64,000 bases of DNA, taken from contig NZ_WJBI01000008.1 of assembly GCF_020804225.1 (NCBI RefSeq), forward strand, positions 45,485-109,484, read 5' to 3'. The notes below the pieces were generated by a model that searched no databases, was not told the origin of the DNA, and was given only the letters and a program-made list of their open reading frames with translations. The DNA is from Methanosarcina sp. DH2. GTDB taxonomy: Archaea; Halobacteriota; Methanosarcinia; Methanosarcinales; Methanosarcinaceae. The translations under genes were made by a program, and so were the position numbers. Position 1 is the first letter of the stretch. Every line of letters starts with the position of its first letter. Shown piece after piece: positions 52,661 to 62,705 of the stretch.

Positions 52661-52837
52661 CACTTTGCGCAGCAATGTCCATTTATGATCGAGCCGTCCC
52701 CTGAAGGATCTAACTATTTATATCTTCAGTTACACTAATAATAAACAATATATAAAAATTTAGCAGATATTTCATCTGGAATAAAATTGAATCTAGCGCA
52801 CTACTGCTGTAATTTAGGCGCTAGGAGACTTGAAAAA

Positions 52838-55800
52838 ATGGCATTACTATACAAAAAAAATGAGCTGCAATTCCTAACAATTGCATTTTTTATCATTCTT
52901 GTCTTGAATGGAACCGCAGCCGCTACGTCTGTACCTTCCACGTTATATGTGGATGCAGAAGGTAATGGAAATTATACAACTATCCAGGCTGCGGTAAACA
53001 ACTCCAGTTCCGGAGACACAATTCTTGTCTATCCTGGAACGTACACTGAGAATGTGAATGTTAGTGTGGCAAACATAAGTATCCTCTCTTATTCTGGAAA
53101 TCCTGAGGATACAATTGTGAAACGCTTGAATGTGCTGAGCCATAATTTCAAAATAACTGCTAACAATGTGACTATCAGCGGCTTCAACATCACCGGGGCA
53201 GGTTCTACAGGAATTTATATGAGCGGGTTTTCAGGAGCTAATATTACAAATAACAAGCTCTCTGGAGTTGGCTGCGGTGTCCAGATAGAGAGTTCCAGCA
53301 GATGCAGTCTGACCAATAACACAATTACTGATTCTGCGGAAAAGGGCTTCTATCTCGATACTTCCAGTAACTGTACCATAGCCGACAACACAATCTCGCA
53401 TACCGTGGAAGAGGGAATATTACTCGAGGATTCTATTAACTGTACTCTGACCAACAATGCAGTTACAAACTCAGATGGCATTTATCTGGTTAATTCCGAT
53501 GAATGTGTCCTGAGAAACAACACCGCAAGTTCAGGAACTTATGGAATCGGCCTCCTTGACAGTGAGAACTGTACTCTTACAGACAATATCATGATTGGAA
53601 ATAACTACAATTTTGATGTTTACTCCAGCAACTTTGATAATGCGACAGGGAATATAATCGACACCAGCAATCTTGTTGACGGAAAATCTGTCTATTATCT
53701 TGAAGAAGATCCCGATCCTTCAATTGGAAGCGATGCAGGGGTTGTCTACTGCATAAACTGTGGAGATGTCGAAATTAAGGATCTTGTCCTGAAAAACAAC
53801 ATATACGCAATTTTTCTATACAATACCAGTTCGGAACTGCAAAACAATACCATAAATAATACCATATACGGAGTTACGGTTTACTCTTCTCAGGATGTCA
53901 GACTTTCGAACAGTACGGTCGAAAACTCAATGTTTGGAATTGAGCTGGTCGAGTCCAGGAATGTTACAATTGAGTCTACGAATCTTACCTTCAATGACGA
54001 TTTTGTTCCAGAACCCATATTCGGGATTGCTGCTCTTGGTTCTGAGGACTGCACATTTACGGACAATAATATTCAGAACTTCACACTTGGAATTGGCGTC
54101 CTTGGTTCTCAGAACTGCATACTTACGGACAATAATGTTAGGAATTCCATGCTTGGAATTGCCACCTTAGTATCCGAGAACTGTACGCTTACAGGCAATT
54201 CTATTCAAGAATCAATTAGCAGACGTGTCGCTTCTGGAAACTCTCAGCTTGTAAGAGGCGAGGAAAATACTCTCCTGACGGAAAATAAGTTCATTAATGC
54301 GAACCTCGTACTGTCCGAGGGACCTGAGTTCTCCGGGATCTATTCTGCATATTGCGAGAACCTGAGGCTTGAAAATAACATCATCGACAGGATATATAGC
54401 ACAGGAATTTATCTTGCAGACTGCCAGAACCCCTATCTTGTGAACAACTCTGTACAGGAAATCGGATATAGGGGGATTTATGCGGTTAATTCTTCCGATG
54501 TAGAACTTCTGGACAACACGGTTCAGAATGTAACCGGTACATCCATGCTATTTGATGCTGGAGTAAGAGAAAGTACTCTAACAAACTCAAATCTCGTGCA
54601 GGGCATATCTTATGACTTAACAGGGATCTGTTTTATTGACTCACATGGTCTAAGGCTTGAAAACAATACTATTGATCATATAAATAACAAAGGAGTTTAT
54701 CTTGCAAATTGCCAGAATGCCAGTCTTATGAGCAATTTTGTAAGGGATATAGGGGGTACGGGAATTTATGCGGTTGATTCTTCCAGTATTGAACTTCTGG
54801 ACAACGTCGTTCAGAATGTAACAGGTGAGACTCGACATACTTATACTGGGAATTCTCCCCTTGTCAGCAGGATTCAGGAATCGGGATATGGAATTTATTT
54901 TGAAGAATCCCGGAATATCAAGCTTGCGAGAAACGCAGTAAGTGATATAGAAGGATATGTGGGTGTGGGAATTTATATAGTAGACTCTGCCAGTATGGAG
55001 CTTCTGGGTAATACCGTTCAGAATATAACTTATATGCAGCTGCCTGCAGCCGGGAACTTCTCATCTGTCAGTTCCTCCCTTGTCAGCAAAGGTATTGAAT
55101 CTCCTGGATGTGGAATCTGTTCTGTTTATTCAGAGAACCTGATGATTAAGAATAATATTATTAACCAGACAGATAACACAGGAGTTCTTCTTAGCAGGTG
55201 CCAGAATATCGGGCTTATAAGCAACTCGATACGGGACGTTGGATATATAGGGATCTATGCAGCTGATTCTTCCGGTGTAGAACTTCTGGACAACATGGTT
55301 CTGAATGTAACAGGGAAGATCAGGATCTATAATGCTGGAAATTTCCCCACTGTCAGTTCCCCCATTGTCGGCATAAATCGGGTATCAGGGTATGGAATCT
55401 ATTTTGATTCTCCAGAAGATATCAGACTCAAAGGCAACACCGTTAAGGACTCTTGTCAGGTCTGGGGAATTTATCTCTATGAACCTGTGAACGCAACCTT
55501 TGAAAGCAATACTCTTGAAAACTGTCAGGGCGGACTTGTTGCAGTCCTGGGTGAGAATTTCAGCATAAGTGACTGTTCCGTAACTAATTGCACTTCCGGA
55601 GGAATTCTGGTTATTAATCCCGAGGAAGGTACAGGGACCGGATATACGGTCACAGGCTGTACTGTCGAAGGGAGTGATATCGGTCTACTGGTAACAGGAG
55701 AAGGCACTTTTTCAGAAAATACTTTGTCCGGAAACTCCTACGGACTAATTCTCTATAATGTAAATAACAGTCTTATCCGTGACAATACACTGGATCAGAA

Positions 55801-56821
55801 CAGTCTGGCAGGGCTTGCCTTTGATCTTGAATATGTTGAAATTATGGCACGCAGCGGGCTGATGAAGAGTATGGGAAGTCCTGAAAGCACAAATAACACT
55901 ATTTATAACAATTATTTCAACAACGTAAACAATACCCTAATTAACAGCGAGGCAAACAACACCTGGAACATCAGCAAAACCTCAGGGGAAAGTATAGTTT
56001 GCGGTCCGTACCTGGGAGGTAACTACTGGGCAAATCCTAACGGAACGGGCTTTTCCGAAAACTGCACTGACGCTGATAAAGACGGAATTGCAGATTCCTC
56101 CTATGAAATTATAAACGGAACGTCTGACTATCTGCCCCTTACAATTATCCCTACTTCCACAACGACCAGGCAAAAAAGTTCTGCTAACTACATTCCATCA
56201 AGCGGAAGTTCCGGAGTTACAGGTATTGACAGTGCACAGAAGAGAGTTGCTGCAGGATCAAAAACAAGCTTTAGCTTCAACAATCCTGTTTCCGGTATAC
56301 TGGGACTGAGTTTTACCTCACAACAGTACTCCGGGAATGTCATAGTAAGGATTGAGGTGCTTGACGGAAGTTCCGGAGAAAAACCTGACGGAGAAGTCTA
56401 CCAGCTGATGAACATCCTGGTCGGAAACGAACGGTTTGAAAGTGGAAGCAATATCAATGGAGCATCCATTAACTTCAGGGTGTCAAAGAGCTGGGTCGAA
56501 GAAAACAATATTGGTGTCTCAACCATAACGATAAACAGATTCCATGACGAAAAATGGAACGCGCTTGTCACAGAAATGACCTCTGAAGACAAAGAATACT
56601 ACTATTTCACGGCAGAAACACCGGGATTCTCCCGCTATGCAATTACAGGAGACAAGCTTGGTAATGCAGTAATCATTCCGTCTGAAGAAGAAACAGGAAC
56701 AGTTACCGGAGAAGAACAAACAAATGGTGTACAAAAGAGTACACCTGGATTCGAAAGTACCTTTGCGGTTCTCGGAATCCTTGCTTCAGTATTCTTTGCA
56801 AAGAAAAGAATCTTAAAATAA
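52838..56821 (+). CDS. Giant beta-helix surface protein with PGF-CTERM anchor
   Basis: A 1,327-residue surface protein. The ATG at 52838 has GGAG ten bases upstream and precedes a signal peptide ending near GTAAAT; an in-frame TTG at 52787 would add 17 residues before it and is less likely. The opening GNYTTIQAAVNNSSSGD starts a long right-handed beta-helix with some 35 turns (about 45-1090). Within it four copies of a roughly 130-residue block (LRLENNIID ... GIYAVDSS-ELLDN-VQNVTG) point to internal duplication. The GGNYWANPNGTGFSEN module closes the helix. Then come the PGF-pre-PGF domain (LVGNERFESG ... FHDEKWNAL ... SRYAITGD) and the anchor STPGFESTFA plus hydrophobic stretch plus KKRILK. 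It is an archaeosortase substrate. It matches the domain plan of the 13.9-kb paralogue without PKD domains. Confidence 0.92.
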   Translation: MALLYKKNELQFLTIAFFIILVLNGTAAATSVPSTLYVDAEGNGNYTTIQAAVNNSSSGDTILVYPGTYTENVNVSVANISILSYSGNPEDTIVKRLNVLSHNFKITANNVTISGFNITGAGSTGIYMSGFSGANITNNKLSGVGCGVQIESSSRCSLTNNTITDSAEKGFYLDTSSNCTIADNTISHTVEEGILLEDSINCTLTNNAVTNSDGIYLVNSDECVLRNNTASSGTYGIGLLDSENCTLTDNIMIGNNYNFDVYSSNFDNATGNIIDTSNLVDGKSVYYLEEDPDPSIGSDAGVVYCINCGDVEIKDLVLKNNIYAIFLYNTSSELQNNTINNTIYGVTVYSSQDVRLSNSTVENSMFGIELVESRNVTIESTNLTFNDDFVPEPIFGIAALGSEDCTFTDNNIQNFTLGIGVLGSQNCILTDNNVRNSMLGIATLVSENCTLTGNSIQESISRRVASGNSQLVRGEENTLLTENKFINANLVLSEGPEFSGIYSAYCENLRLENNIIDRIYSTGIYLADCQNPYLVNNSVQEIGYRGIYAVNSSDVELLDNTVQNVTGTSMLFDAGVRESTLTNSNLVQGISYDLTGICFIDSHGLRLENNTIDHINNKGVYLANCQNASLMSNFVRDIGGTGIYAVDSSSIELLDNVVQNVTGETRHTYTGNSPLVSRIQESGYGIYFEESRNIKLARNAVSDIEGYVGVGIYIVDSASMELLGNTVQNITYMQLPAAGNFSSVSSSLVSKGIESPGCGICSVYSENLMIKNNIINQTDNTGVLLSRCQNIGLISNSIRDVGYIGIYAADSSGVELLDNMVLNVTGKIRIYNAGNFPTVSSPIVGINRVSGYGIYFDSPEDIRLKGNTVKDSCQVWGIYLYEPVNATFESNTLENCQGGLVAVLGENFSISDCSVTNCTSGGILVINPEEGTGTGYTVTGCTVEGSDIGLLVTGEGTFSENTLSGNSYGLILYNVNNSLIRDNTLDQNSLAGLAFDLEYVEIMARSGLMKSMGSPESTNNTIYNNYFNNVNNTLINSEANNTWNISKTSGESIVCGPYLGGNYWANPNGTGFSENCTDADKDGIADSSYEIINGTSDYLPLTIIPTSTTTRQKSSANYIPSSGSSGVTGIDSAQKRVAAGSKTSFSFNNPVSGILGLSFTSQQYSGNVIVRIEVLDGSSGEKPDGEVYQLMNILVGNERFESGSNINGASINFRVSKSWVEENNIGVSTITINRFHDEKWNALVTEMTSEDKEYYYFTAETPGFSRYAITGDKLGNAVIIPSEEETGTVTGEEQTNGVQKSTPGFESTFAVLGILASVFFAKKRILK

Positions 56822-56947
56822 TTTAGAAACTAAACAATTTAGAAACTAAACAATTTAGAAACTAAACAATTTAGAAATTAAACAATTTAGAAACTAAATA
56901 ATTTAGAAACTAAACAATTTAGAAATTAAACAATTTAGAAAATAAGG
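56820..56947 (+). repeat. 16-nt palindromic tandem repeat directly after the surface-protein gene
   Basis: Eight units of 'aatttagaaactaaac', with minor variants, begin inside the stop codon of the surface protein. Each unit contains TTTAG-aaa-CTAAA, a 5-bp dyad, so the RNA could form a row of small hairpins. The array leads straight into a terminator hairpin. Confidence 0.92.
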
Positions 56948-56985
56948 GAACATGAAGTAATATTCCCTTATTTTCTACTTTTTCT
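56941..56985 (+). terminator. Strong hairpin terminator of the surface-protein gene
   Basis: AATAAGGGAA (56941-56950) and TTCCCTTATT (56963-56972) form a perfect 10-bp stem with a 12-nt loop, followed by 'ttctactttttctttt'. It overlaps the last unit of the 16-nt array. Confidence 0.75.
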
Positions 56986-57378
56986 TTTGCCTTTAAGATT
57001 TTCTTCTCGAGCTTTTTTTACTTTATTTTTCCTAACTTCTCATTATCTTAAACATTAAATGCTCATAAATGGCTACCGTATATAATACTCGCTCATGGGC
57101 ATATAAAATAGGACTATTTATAACACTAAGAGCCCATAAATTAAAAAATCAGACTATTATACGCATCATAATAACAACTTAAAAAGTTTCTTTCTTTTAT
57201 TTTTCTGCATGATCTATTTTTCTTCAAAGCTTTTTTCATTTTTTGGAACTTAATGAATTATTATGTATTTTTCTAAGCTTTTATATAATTTAATGTAAAA
57301 GTAATTACCTGAATAACTAAATTTCTAAAAGAAGAAACAGACTCTTGAGACCCCAGCGATTTTTAATTGTGATCCCCC
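56986..57378. other. Intergenic region upstream of the symporter gene
   Basis: About 390 A+T-rich bases with no coding frame. Direct repeats 'gctcataaatg' / 'gctcatgggcatataaa' / 'agcccataaatta' occur near 57060-57145, and TATA-like 'gcttttatataattt' near 57279. Confidence 0.35.
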
Positions 57379-58935
57379 ATGAAAGACAAGGAAAACCATT
57401 ATATCCCGAATCCGAGAGAATTTGCTCAGGAAATTGCAGAGGAGACCAGGCTGCTTCGCCAAGAAATCACTGAAGGAATCACGCGTATTTATTACCCTCT
57501 GGATTTCAGGCGAAACAATTCCCTTAAAAACCTTAGCAATCAGCTTCGTGATTTACTTGAAAAGAAGCTCTGGCTAAAGATTCTTATAGCAATGGGGCTC
57601 GGAGTATTTATGGGGCTTTTCCTCGGCCCTTTTGGAGGGTACGTTGATCCCGTTTCCGCAGAAATCATGGGAGAATGGATTGCTCTGCCGGGTTATATTT
57701 TCCTCGGGCTCCTGAAGATGATTGTAATCCCACTTGTTTTTGCCTCCATTATTCTTGGGGTGGCTTCAAGCCAGAGCATGACCGCCCTCAAAAAGACAGG
57801 GGTTTCAACAGCTATTTATTTTGTAATAACGACTGCAATTGCAACTGCTATTGGTCTGGGAATGGCGCTTTATATCCAACCCGGGCAGTATATAAGTGGA
57901 GACCTTATTGAGAGTGCACTGGGGAGCGAGGTCCAGGTAGGATCGGCCGGCTTAAGTTTCAATCCTTCATTTCTTACTCTGCCCTCATTGCTTATTGGAG
58001 GTCTCCTGCCTTCTAATCCTCTCGGAGCTATGGTTAATGGAGAAATGCTGCAGGTTGTAATCATTGCAATAATAATAGGTATTGCCCTTGTGTCTCTGAA
58101 TAAGGACCAATCAACTCCAATGGTCAGCTTCCTGACCTCCGTACAGGCCGTTTGTATGACAGTGGTCAAATGGAGCATGTCTCTTGCTCCGATTGCAGTT
58201 TTCGGACTTCTTACCAAGTTTACCATCAAACTGGGAATCGAAGCTCTTCTCGGAATGGCGGTATATGTGGGCACAGTACTTGCAAGCCTGCTGCTCCTTA
58301 TGTGCCTGAACCTCCTTATCGTCACTTTTGTTGCAAGGTATAACCCCTTTGAATTCCTTAAAGCCATAAGAGACGTTATGCTCCTTGCTTTCTCCACGTC
58401 CAGCTCGGCTGCAGTTATGCCTTTATCTATCAAAACCGCAGAAGAAAAGTTAGGTGTCAGGCCTTCGATTTCACAGTTCGTAGTCCCTCTCGGAGCCACA
58501 GTAAATATGAATGGGACTGCCCTTTATCAGGGAGTAGCTACAGTCTTTCTGGCTGAAGTCTTCGGGATAGAACTCGGGCCTTTCCAGCTACTTTTCGTAA
58601 TGGTTATGGCTGTTGCAGCTTCCATAGGGACACCTTCGATTCCGGGGGTGGGAATTGTTGTCCTTGCCATGATTCTCAGCAGCGTAGGGATTCCTACAAG
58701 CGGGATAGCTCTCATAATGGGAGTGGACAGGATTCTTGATATGAGCAGGACTGCAGTGAATGTAGCAGGAGACCTTGTGACCTGCAAGGTTATGGACCGC
58801 TGGATTGGAGGGGACGTTAAAGAAAGGGTCGATGAAATAGTCGAAATAAAAGTTGAGAAAGTCCCTGAAGAAAAAATTGAGGACAAAATTAAGGCAAATA
58901 AGGATCTTACAACATCTGAAAGCTCAAGTGTTTAA
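57379..58935 (+). CDS. Dicarboxylate/amino acid:cation symporter (DAACS family)
   Basis: A 518-residue membrane transporter of the glutamate/dicarboxylate symporter family (PF00375), importing anionic substrates with Na+ or H+. About eight membrane helices plus re-entrant loops lie between residues 70 and 480. The diagnostic motifs are present: the serine-rich STSSSAAVMPLS of hairpin 1, VNMNGTALYQG in helix 7 (NMxGT), ASIGTPSIPGVG of hairpin 2, and MSRTAVNVAGDL in helix 8 (NVxGD). The N-terminal 65 residues and the last 40 are charged and cytoplasmic, longer than usual. Substrate specificity (glutamate, aspartate or a dicarboxylate) cannot be assigned. The ATG at 57379 follows 'gatcccccc'-like sequence with no strong ribosome site. 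It is monocistronic. Confidence 0.92.
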   Translation: MKDKENHYIPNPREFAQEIAEETRLLRQEITEGITRIYYPLDFRRNNSLKNLSNQLRDLLEKKLWLKILIAMGLGVFMGLFLGPFGGYVDPVSAEIMGEWIALPGYIFLGLLKMIVIPLVFASIILGVASSQSMTALKKTGVSTAIYFVITTAIATAIGLGMALYIQPGQYISGDLIESALGSEVQVGSAGLSFNPSFLTLPSLLIGGLLPSNPLGAMVNGEMLQVVIIAIIIGIALVSLNKDQSTPMVSFLTSVQAVCMTVVKWSMSLAPIAVFGLLTKFTIKLGIEALLGMAVYVGTVLASLLLLMCLNLLIVTFVARYNPFEFLKAIRDVMLLAFSTSSSAAVMPLSIKTAEEKLGVRPSISQFVVPLGATVNMNGTALYQGVATVFLAEVFGIELGPFQLLFVMVMAVAASIGTPSIPGVGIVVLAMILSSVGIPTSGIALIMGVDRILDMSRTAVNVAGDLVTCKVMDRWIGGDVKERVDEIVEIKVEKVPEEKIEDKIKANKDLTTSESSSV

Positions 58936-59098
58936 CCCCTTAAGTAAAACCCTTTTTCCTGGCGCATGAGGGCTTCTACCAGTCAATGCGGTATGGAAAA
59001 TACGCTCTCGAATAACAGGATATAGGGTGATAAACATAACTTCGGGGTTTTTTAAATTGATCCATAATCTCTTATTACAGGATCTTAATCTGTCTTTG

Positions 59099-59132
59099 AG
59101 GCATCTCAGGCTGCAGCAGATTTGAGATGCCT
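59099..59132 (-). terminator. Hairpin at the 3' end of the AOR-ferredoxin operon
   Basis: AGGCATCTCA (59099-59108) and TGAGATGCCT (59123-59132) form a perfect 10-bp stem with a 14-nt loop containing CTGCAG. It starts at the last base of the oxidoreductase stop codon. The minus strand beyond it lacks a long T-run, so RNA stabilisation is as likely as termination. Confidence 0.55.
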
Positions 59133-60895
59133 TAAACTCCCCTTTTTTCTCTATACATTTCAATTGCTTTCCTTACCCTTTCTTCTTCGAGCATCCCGGT
59201 AGTCGAGGCAGTTTCAAAAAATCTTTTTGGGAGAGTGAGATTTTCGAACCTGAAACCGAATTTCTTTTTTAGTTCGTGTTTTTTCCTGAAAATATCCTTG
59301 CCCAGTTCTTTCAATTCTTCTTCGGTTCTTTCTATCCCTATAGACTTAAGGGCCAGGATTATATTTTCGTATGTGTAGACATTTCTGGCAAAGAGACAGG
59401 CAACCATGCAATTCAGAACACTGCGGCGGTCTTCTTCTTCTATTATGTATTCAACAATTTTCTCGTCCGGAATCGGGCGGTTAAACGCAGCCTGGTCTGC
59501 TGCATAGCCTGCGTTGTCAAGATGAGAGTGCCGGGAGCTTACACTAAGCCCGAGTGTATTTCCAAGTCCGGTATGGTAACCTGGAATTTCCAGCCCTCCC
59601 AGCTGGACTGCAAATTCTTCTCCCCCGTACTTTTTTGAGGCATAATCCACACCTTTTCCAAGGGCTGTATAGAATTCGTTAGGAGCCTGGACTACAAGCT
59701 CTATTGCCCGGAGGTAAGAGGCTTTATCTCCCCATGACAGTTTGAGCCCAATGGTCTCTTGAGTGGAGATTTTTCCTCGCTGCTGCATCTCCGTAGCCCA
59801 GGCAAGCACCACTCCCATACTTATTATATCGACCCCGGCCTTTTCGCAGGCATCAATAAGTTCGAGCACGGCTTCAGGGTCCGCCACTCCAAGATTCGAA
59901 CCAAGAGCATAAATCAGTTCGAAATCATAGGAAATATTCAGGGTCTCGTACTCATGAGCTTTTGAGAATTGACGCTTTAGCATAGCTATATGGACGCAGC
60001 CTATGGGGCAGCCTGCACAGGAAACCCGCCGGATAAGGTATTTATCCGCAAAGACCTCTCCCGATATCGTTTCGGCTCCTTCGAAAGAAGCTTCCTGCAG
60101 GTTTCGGGTAGGAAGGCCTTTGAGTTCATTTAAGACCAGGATATTTTCGCTCGTGCCCAGGTTGTGATACTTCTCGGTGAGTCCTGTTTTCACAATTGTA
60201 TCGTAAAGCATGCTGACAGTCTTTCTGTAGGCCTTGTGCTCAGGGCTTTTTATCTCCCTGTTTCCGGAAATCAGAAGGGCTTTAAGTTTTTTTGCCCCGA
60301 AAACGGTTCCTAACCCGAGGCGCCCGAAATGGCGATAGGTGTCAACATTAACACTTGCATATGTGATTCCTTTTTCTCCTGCAGGTCCTATCCGGATAAT
60401 ACTGCGCCTGCCTGCTCCGGGCTCTACTTCGCGGAGGATTTTCCCCACGTCAATTGCTGAAGATAGGTGCCATATGGAAGACGCGTCCCTGAAAGTAACC
60501 TTATCATCGTGAACTGCCACATAAACAGGGTATCGGGAAGCCCCTTTTATAACAATTGTTTCGTATCCTGAATAACGCATGGACATAGCAAGGTGGCCAC
60601 CTGCATAGGATTCTCCGAGTTCTCCGTTAAGAGGAGAGCGGAATAATGCAACGGTTTTGGTGCAGGTTGGATATACACCTGAGAGAGGTCCTGTGCTTAA
60701 GATTAGTGGCATTTCAGGATCTAGAGGACCTGTCCCCTCTTTATACTCTTCAAGCATGAGGTTTGTGGCAATTCCTATGCCTCCAAGATACTTTTCATAA
60801 AGATCCGGCCTTTCCTCAATATGATAACTCTGGCTGGTCAGGTCAATATAAAGTACATTTGTAAGACCTGGAATAGCATATTGCTCTGTTGTCAT
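59132..60895 (-). CDS. Aldehyde:ferredoxin oxidoreductase (tungstopterin enzyme)
   Basis: A 587-residue enzyme of the AOR family, which oxidises aldehydes to acids and reduces ferredoxin, using tungsten bound to two pterins and one [4Fe-4S] cluster. The N-terminal domain has YLGGIGIATNL and STGPLSG, then ESYAGGHLAMSMRYSGYE and GLGTVFGAKKLKAL. The cluster ligands are CAGCPIGC (about 290) and the distal Cys in VLNCMVACLFAR (about 500). Length is close to the usual 600. The real substrate may be an aldehyde or an aryl-carboxylate. The start ATG overlaps the stop of the upstream ferredoxin gene by four bases, so the two are translated together. A perfect hairpin follows the stop. Confidence 0.93.
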   Translation of the reverse strand: MTTEQYAIPGLTNVLYIDLTSQSYHIEERPDLYEKYLGGIGIATNLMLEEYKEGTGPLDPEMPLILSTGPLSGVYPTCTKTVALFRSPLNGELGESYAGGHLAMSMRYSGYETIVIKGASRYPVYVAVHDDKVTFRDASSIWHLSSAIDVGKILREVEPGAGRRSIIRIGPAGEKGITYASVNVDTYRHFGRLGLGTVFGAKKLKALLISGNREIKSPEHKAYRKTVSMLYDTIVKTGLTEKYHNLGTSENILVLNELKGLPTRNLQEASFEGAETISGEVFADKYLIRRVSCAGCPIGCVHIAMLKRQFSKAHEYETLNISYDFELIYALGSNLGVADPEAVLELIDACEKAGVDIISMGVVLAWATEMQQRGKISTQETIGLKLSWGDKASYLRAIELVVQAPNEFYTALGKGVDYASKKYGGEEFAVQLGGLEIPGYHTGLGNTLGLSVSSRHSHLDNAGYAADQAAFNRPIPDEKIVEYIIEEEDRRSVLNCMVACLFARNVYTYENIILALKSIGIERTEEELKELGKDIFRKKHELKKKFGFRFENLTLPKRFFETASTTGMLEEERVRKAIEMYREKRGV

Positions 60896-61410
60896 TTTTC
60901 CTCCCCGGATTCCTTTTCCCCGTAAAGTTCTTTATGGGATGCAGTAGGGCTAACCGGGTTTGTATCCTCAACCGGGCCTGTGTCAGTAACCTTTATTTCT
61001 CCGCTATCTTCTACTTCAATCATTTCCAGAACATCATGAGGGCAGAACTTCGGGCAGACCCCGCAGTGCTTGCAAATAACCGCTTTTTTTTCCGCGTCAA
61101 GATGAATGGCCCCCATTATGCAGGCTTCTATACAGTTTCCGCAACCATCGCAGATCTCTTCATTGAGGTTGACCCCTCCCCCTTTCCGTTTGGTCAGCGC
61201 GCCAAGCGGGCACGCTCTCATACATGGAGGGTCGATGCAGGCATGGCAGACAATTTGAGCGTAAGGAGTTTCGATTCCGCCTTTTGTCTGGATGTCAATC
61301 CTGCTGTTTTTCAGAGATATGGTATCGTACCAGGTCCTGGCACAGGCCATCATGCAAGAATAGCAGCCTATGCAACGGGCCGGGTTTGCAACTTTTAACC
61401 TTTTTGCCAT
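60892..61410 (-). CDS. Four-cluster ferredoxin subunit partner of AOR
   Basis: A 172-residue polyferredoxin of the DmsB/HycB type. Sixteen cysteines in four groups bind up to four [4Fe-4S] clusters: CIGCYSCMMAC, CHACIDPPCMRAC, CDGCGNCIEAC and CKHCGVCPKFC. It should carry electrons between the AOR and a soluble ferredoxin or other partner. It is the first gene of the two-gene operon and overlaps the AOR start (ATGA). The last 40 residues are acidic, without motifs. Start ATG 61410 (MAKRLKVANPARC) lies a few residues before the first cluster. Confidence 0.92.
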   Translation of the reverse strand: MAKRLKVANPARCIGCYSCMMACARTWYDTISLKNSRIDIQTKGGIETPYAQIVCHACIDPPCMRACPLGALTKRKGGGVNLNEEICDGCGNCIEACIMGAIHLDAEKKAVICKHCGVCPKFCPHDVLEMIEVEDSGEIKVTDTGPVEDTNPVSPTASHKELYGEKESGEEK

Positions 61411-61717
61411 TGCGTTCCCACTCTGGATTCCCTTTTACAAAAAATAGGTTTCCTCAGTTTATATAATGTAGTATTGAAATGCAGCATCAATCGAGCCCCG
61501 GATTTATAGATAATTTGAAAAATGGAAAAGACTTCCTGTGTAAGATTTCCTGTGTAAGATTTCCTGTATAATATATTAAGATTGCATTGAAAGAAATCCT
61601 TCCTTGAATGTAAATAGAAAGGTCTTTATCATCGGATCACATAACTAGGATAGCGGATTCCGGTTCTGTGAATCACCAAAAAATAGTTATCGGAGATATT
61701 TGGTCTGGAAGATTCGT
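61411..61717 (+). other. Leader/promoter region of the first small membrane protein
   Basis: It contains triplicated 'aagatttcctgtgtaa' (61529-61572) and the block 'gtaaatagaaaggtctttat' (about 61609), then 'tatcggagatattt' (about 61689). The last two blocks recur in the same order and at similar distances before the second small protein at 62706, marking a duplicated leader. Confidence 0.55.
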
Positions 61718-61834
61718 ATGCAACAGGATGAAATGATACAGCAAAACAAAATGATGCAGCAAAATAAAGTGATAATTGGTACCTTTAGTTTAGTGTTTAT
61801 TTTGTTAGCGCTAATCAGTTTGTACTGGATCTGA
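61718..61834 (+). CDS. Small membrane protein (38 aa), paralogue of the one at 62706
   Basis: A 38-residue frame: MQQDEMIQQNKMMQQNK followed by a single hydrophobic helix beginning VIIGT and ending LYWI. One membrane segment is predicted with a short polar Gln/Asn/Met-rich N-terminus made of a repeated QQN/D-E/K-M unit. It shares QQN-VIIGT and its leader sequence with the 26-residue frame at 62706-62786. Conservation of both peptide and leader between two copies, while the surrounding DNA has diverged, is the evidence for it being translated. The function is unknown; small one-helix proteins often modulate larger membrane complexes. GGA about 9 nt before the ATG is a modest ribosome site. Confidence 0.6.
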   Translation: MQQDEMIQQNKMMQQNKVIIGTFSLVFILLALISLYWI

Positions 61835-61919
61835 CCTCAAGCCCCAGTGGGGTAAGGGATGGTAATCCAGGAGGAAGCGTTAATTCGACTTTCAGAAGGA
61901 TAAAAGCTTTCTTCCGGGC

Positions 61920-62279
61920 ATGCTTGATACTGTTTCCCATGAAGCTCAGATGCAAAAAAATCATTTTAGATATGGAACCGAGCATTTTCTTTGTGGTTCC
62001 AATCAATTACCTGAAGTTCACCCTGGACCGCAGGAAATCCAGGGCTCCCCTGGCTTTTCCAAGCAGGTTGTACAGGTTGACAATAGTTCCAGTTTATTGG
62101 CCGGCCCGGCAGAGGACGTTGTAGAAAAAATGGCCATGGCTCAAAACAGCGGAACATGACTCATCACACACTTTATACCAGGTCCGGAAAAAGAAGCCTC
62201 GAAAAGAGACGTTGTTGTAAGAGGGACTTTGAAAGACCTGGAAAAGGTGCAAAGACAGGAAGTAGAGCAGGAAGTGTGA
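61920..62279 (+). pseudogene. Possible decayed gene of unknown family
   Basis: One frame reads GFSKQVVQVDNSSSLLAGPA then EDVVEKMAMAQNSGT, stops at TGA 62157-62159, and goes on in frame as LITHFIPGPEKEASKRDVVV, RGTLKDLEKVQRQEVEQEV to a stop at 62277-62279. The second part has protein-like helix periodicity. I cannot name the family and no start is certain, so this may also be non-coding. Confidence 0.3.
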
Positions 62280-62494
62280 ACCTGCAAAAGAGTAATCGTG
62301 TAGAGGCCCTGAAAAAAAAGGAAGGTGGAAGGAAGTTTCAGTTTTCCTCGATTTCAGGGTTACTTTTTTAGGATAGAATTTTTCAGAGTTACTCTTTTCA
62401 AATGGCGTATTTCAGGGTCAGTTTTTTGGACATAATATTTCGAGGCAAAGATAGTTCAGGCTCTCAAATCTGAAGAAATTGCTCTTTTAATCCT

Positions 62495-62560
<66 letters not shown>

Positions 62561-62705
62561 GGGCTGTGTAAAAAAGTTTCTCCCTGAGCGTAAATAGAAA
62601 GCTTTTTATCCTTATTCTACATAAATAATACTGTAGATTTCGGTTTTTTTATAATTATAAATCAACTATCGGAGATATTTTACACATCTTTACGGAAGGT
62701 TCCCC

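Noticed and set aside
62156-62371. 71-codon basic plus-strand frame
   Set aside because: Lys/Arg/Gly-rich without domain features; the alternative frame ending at 62279 looks more protein-like.
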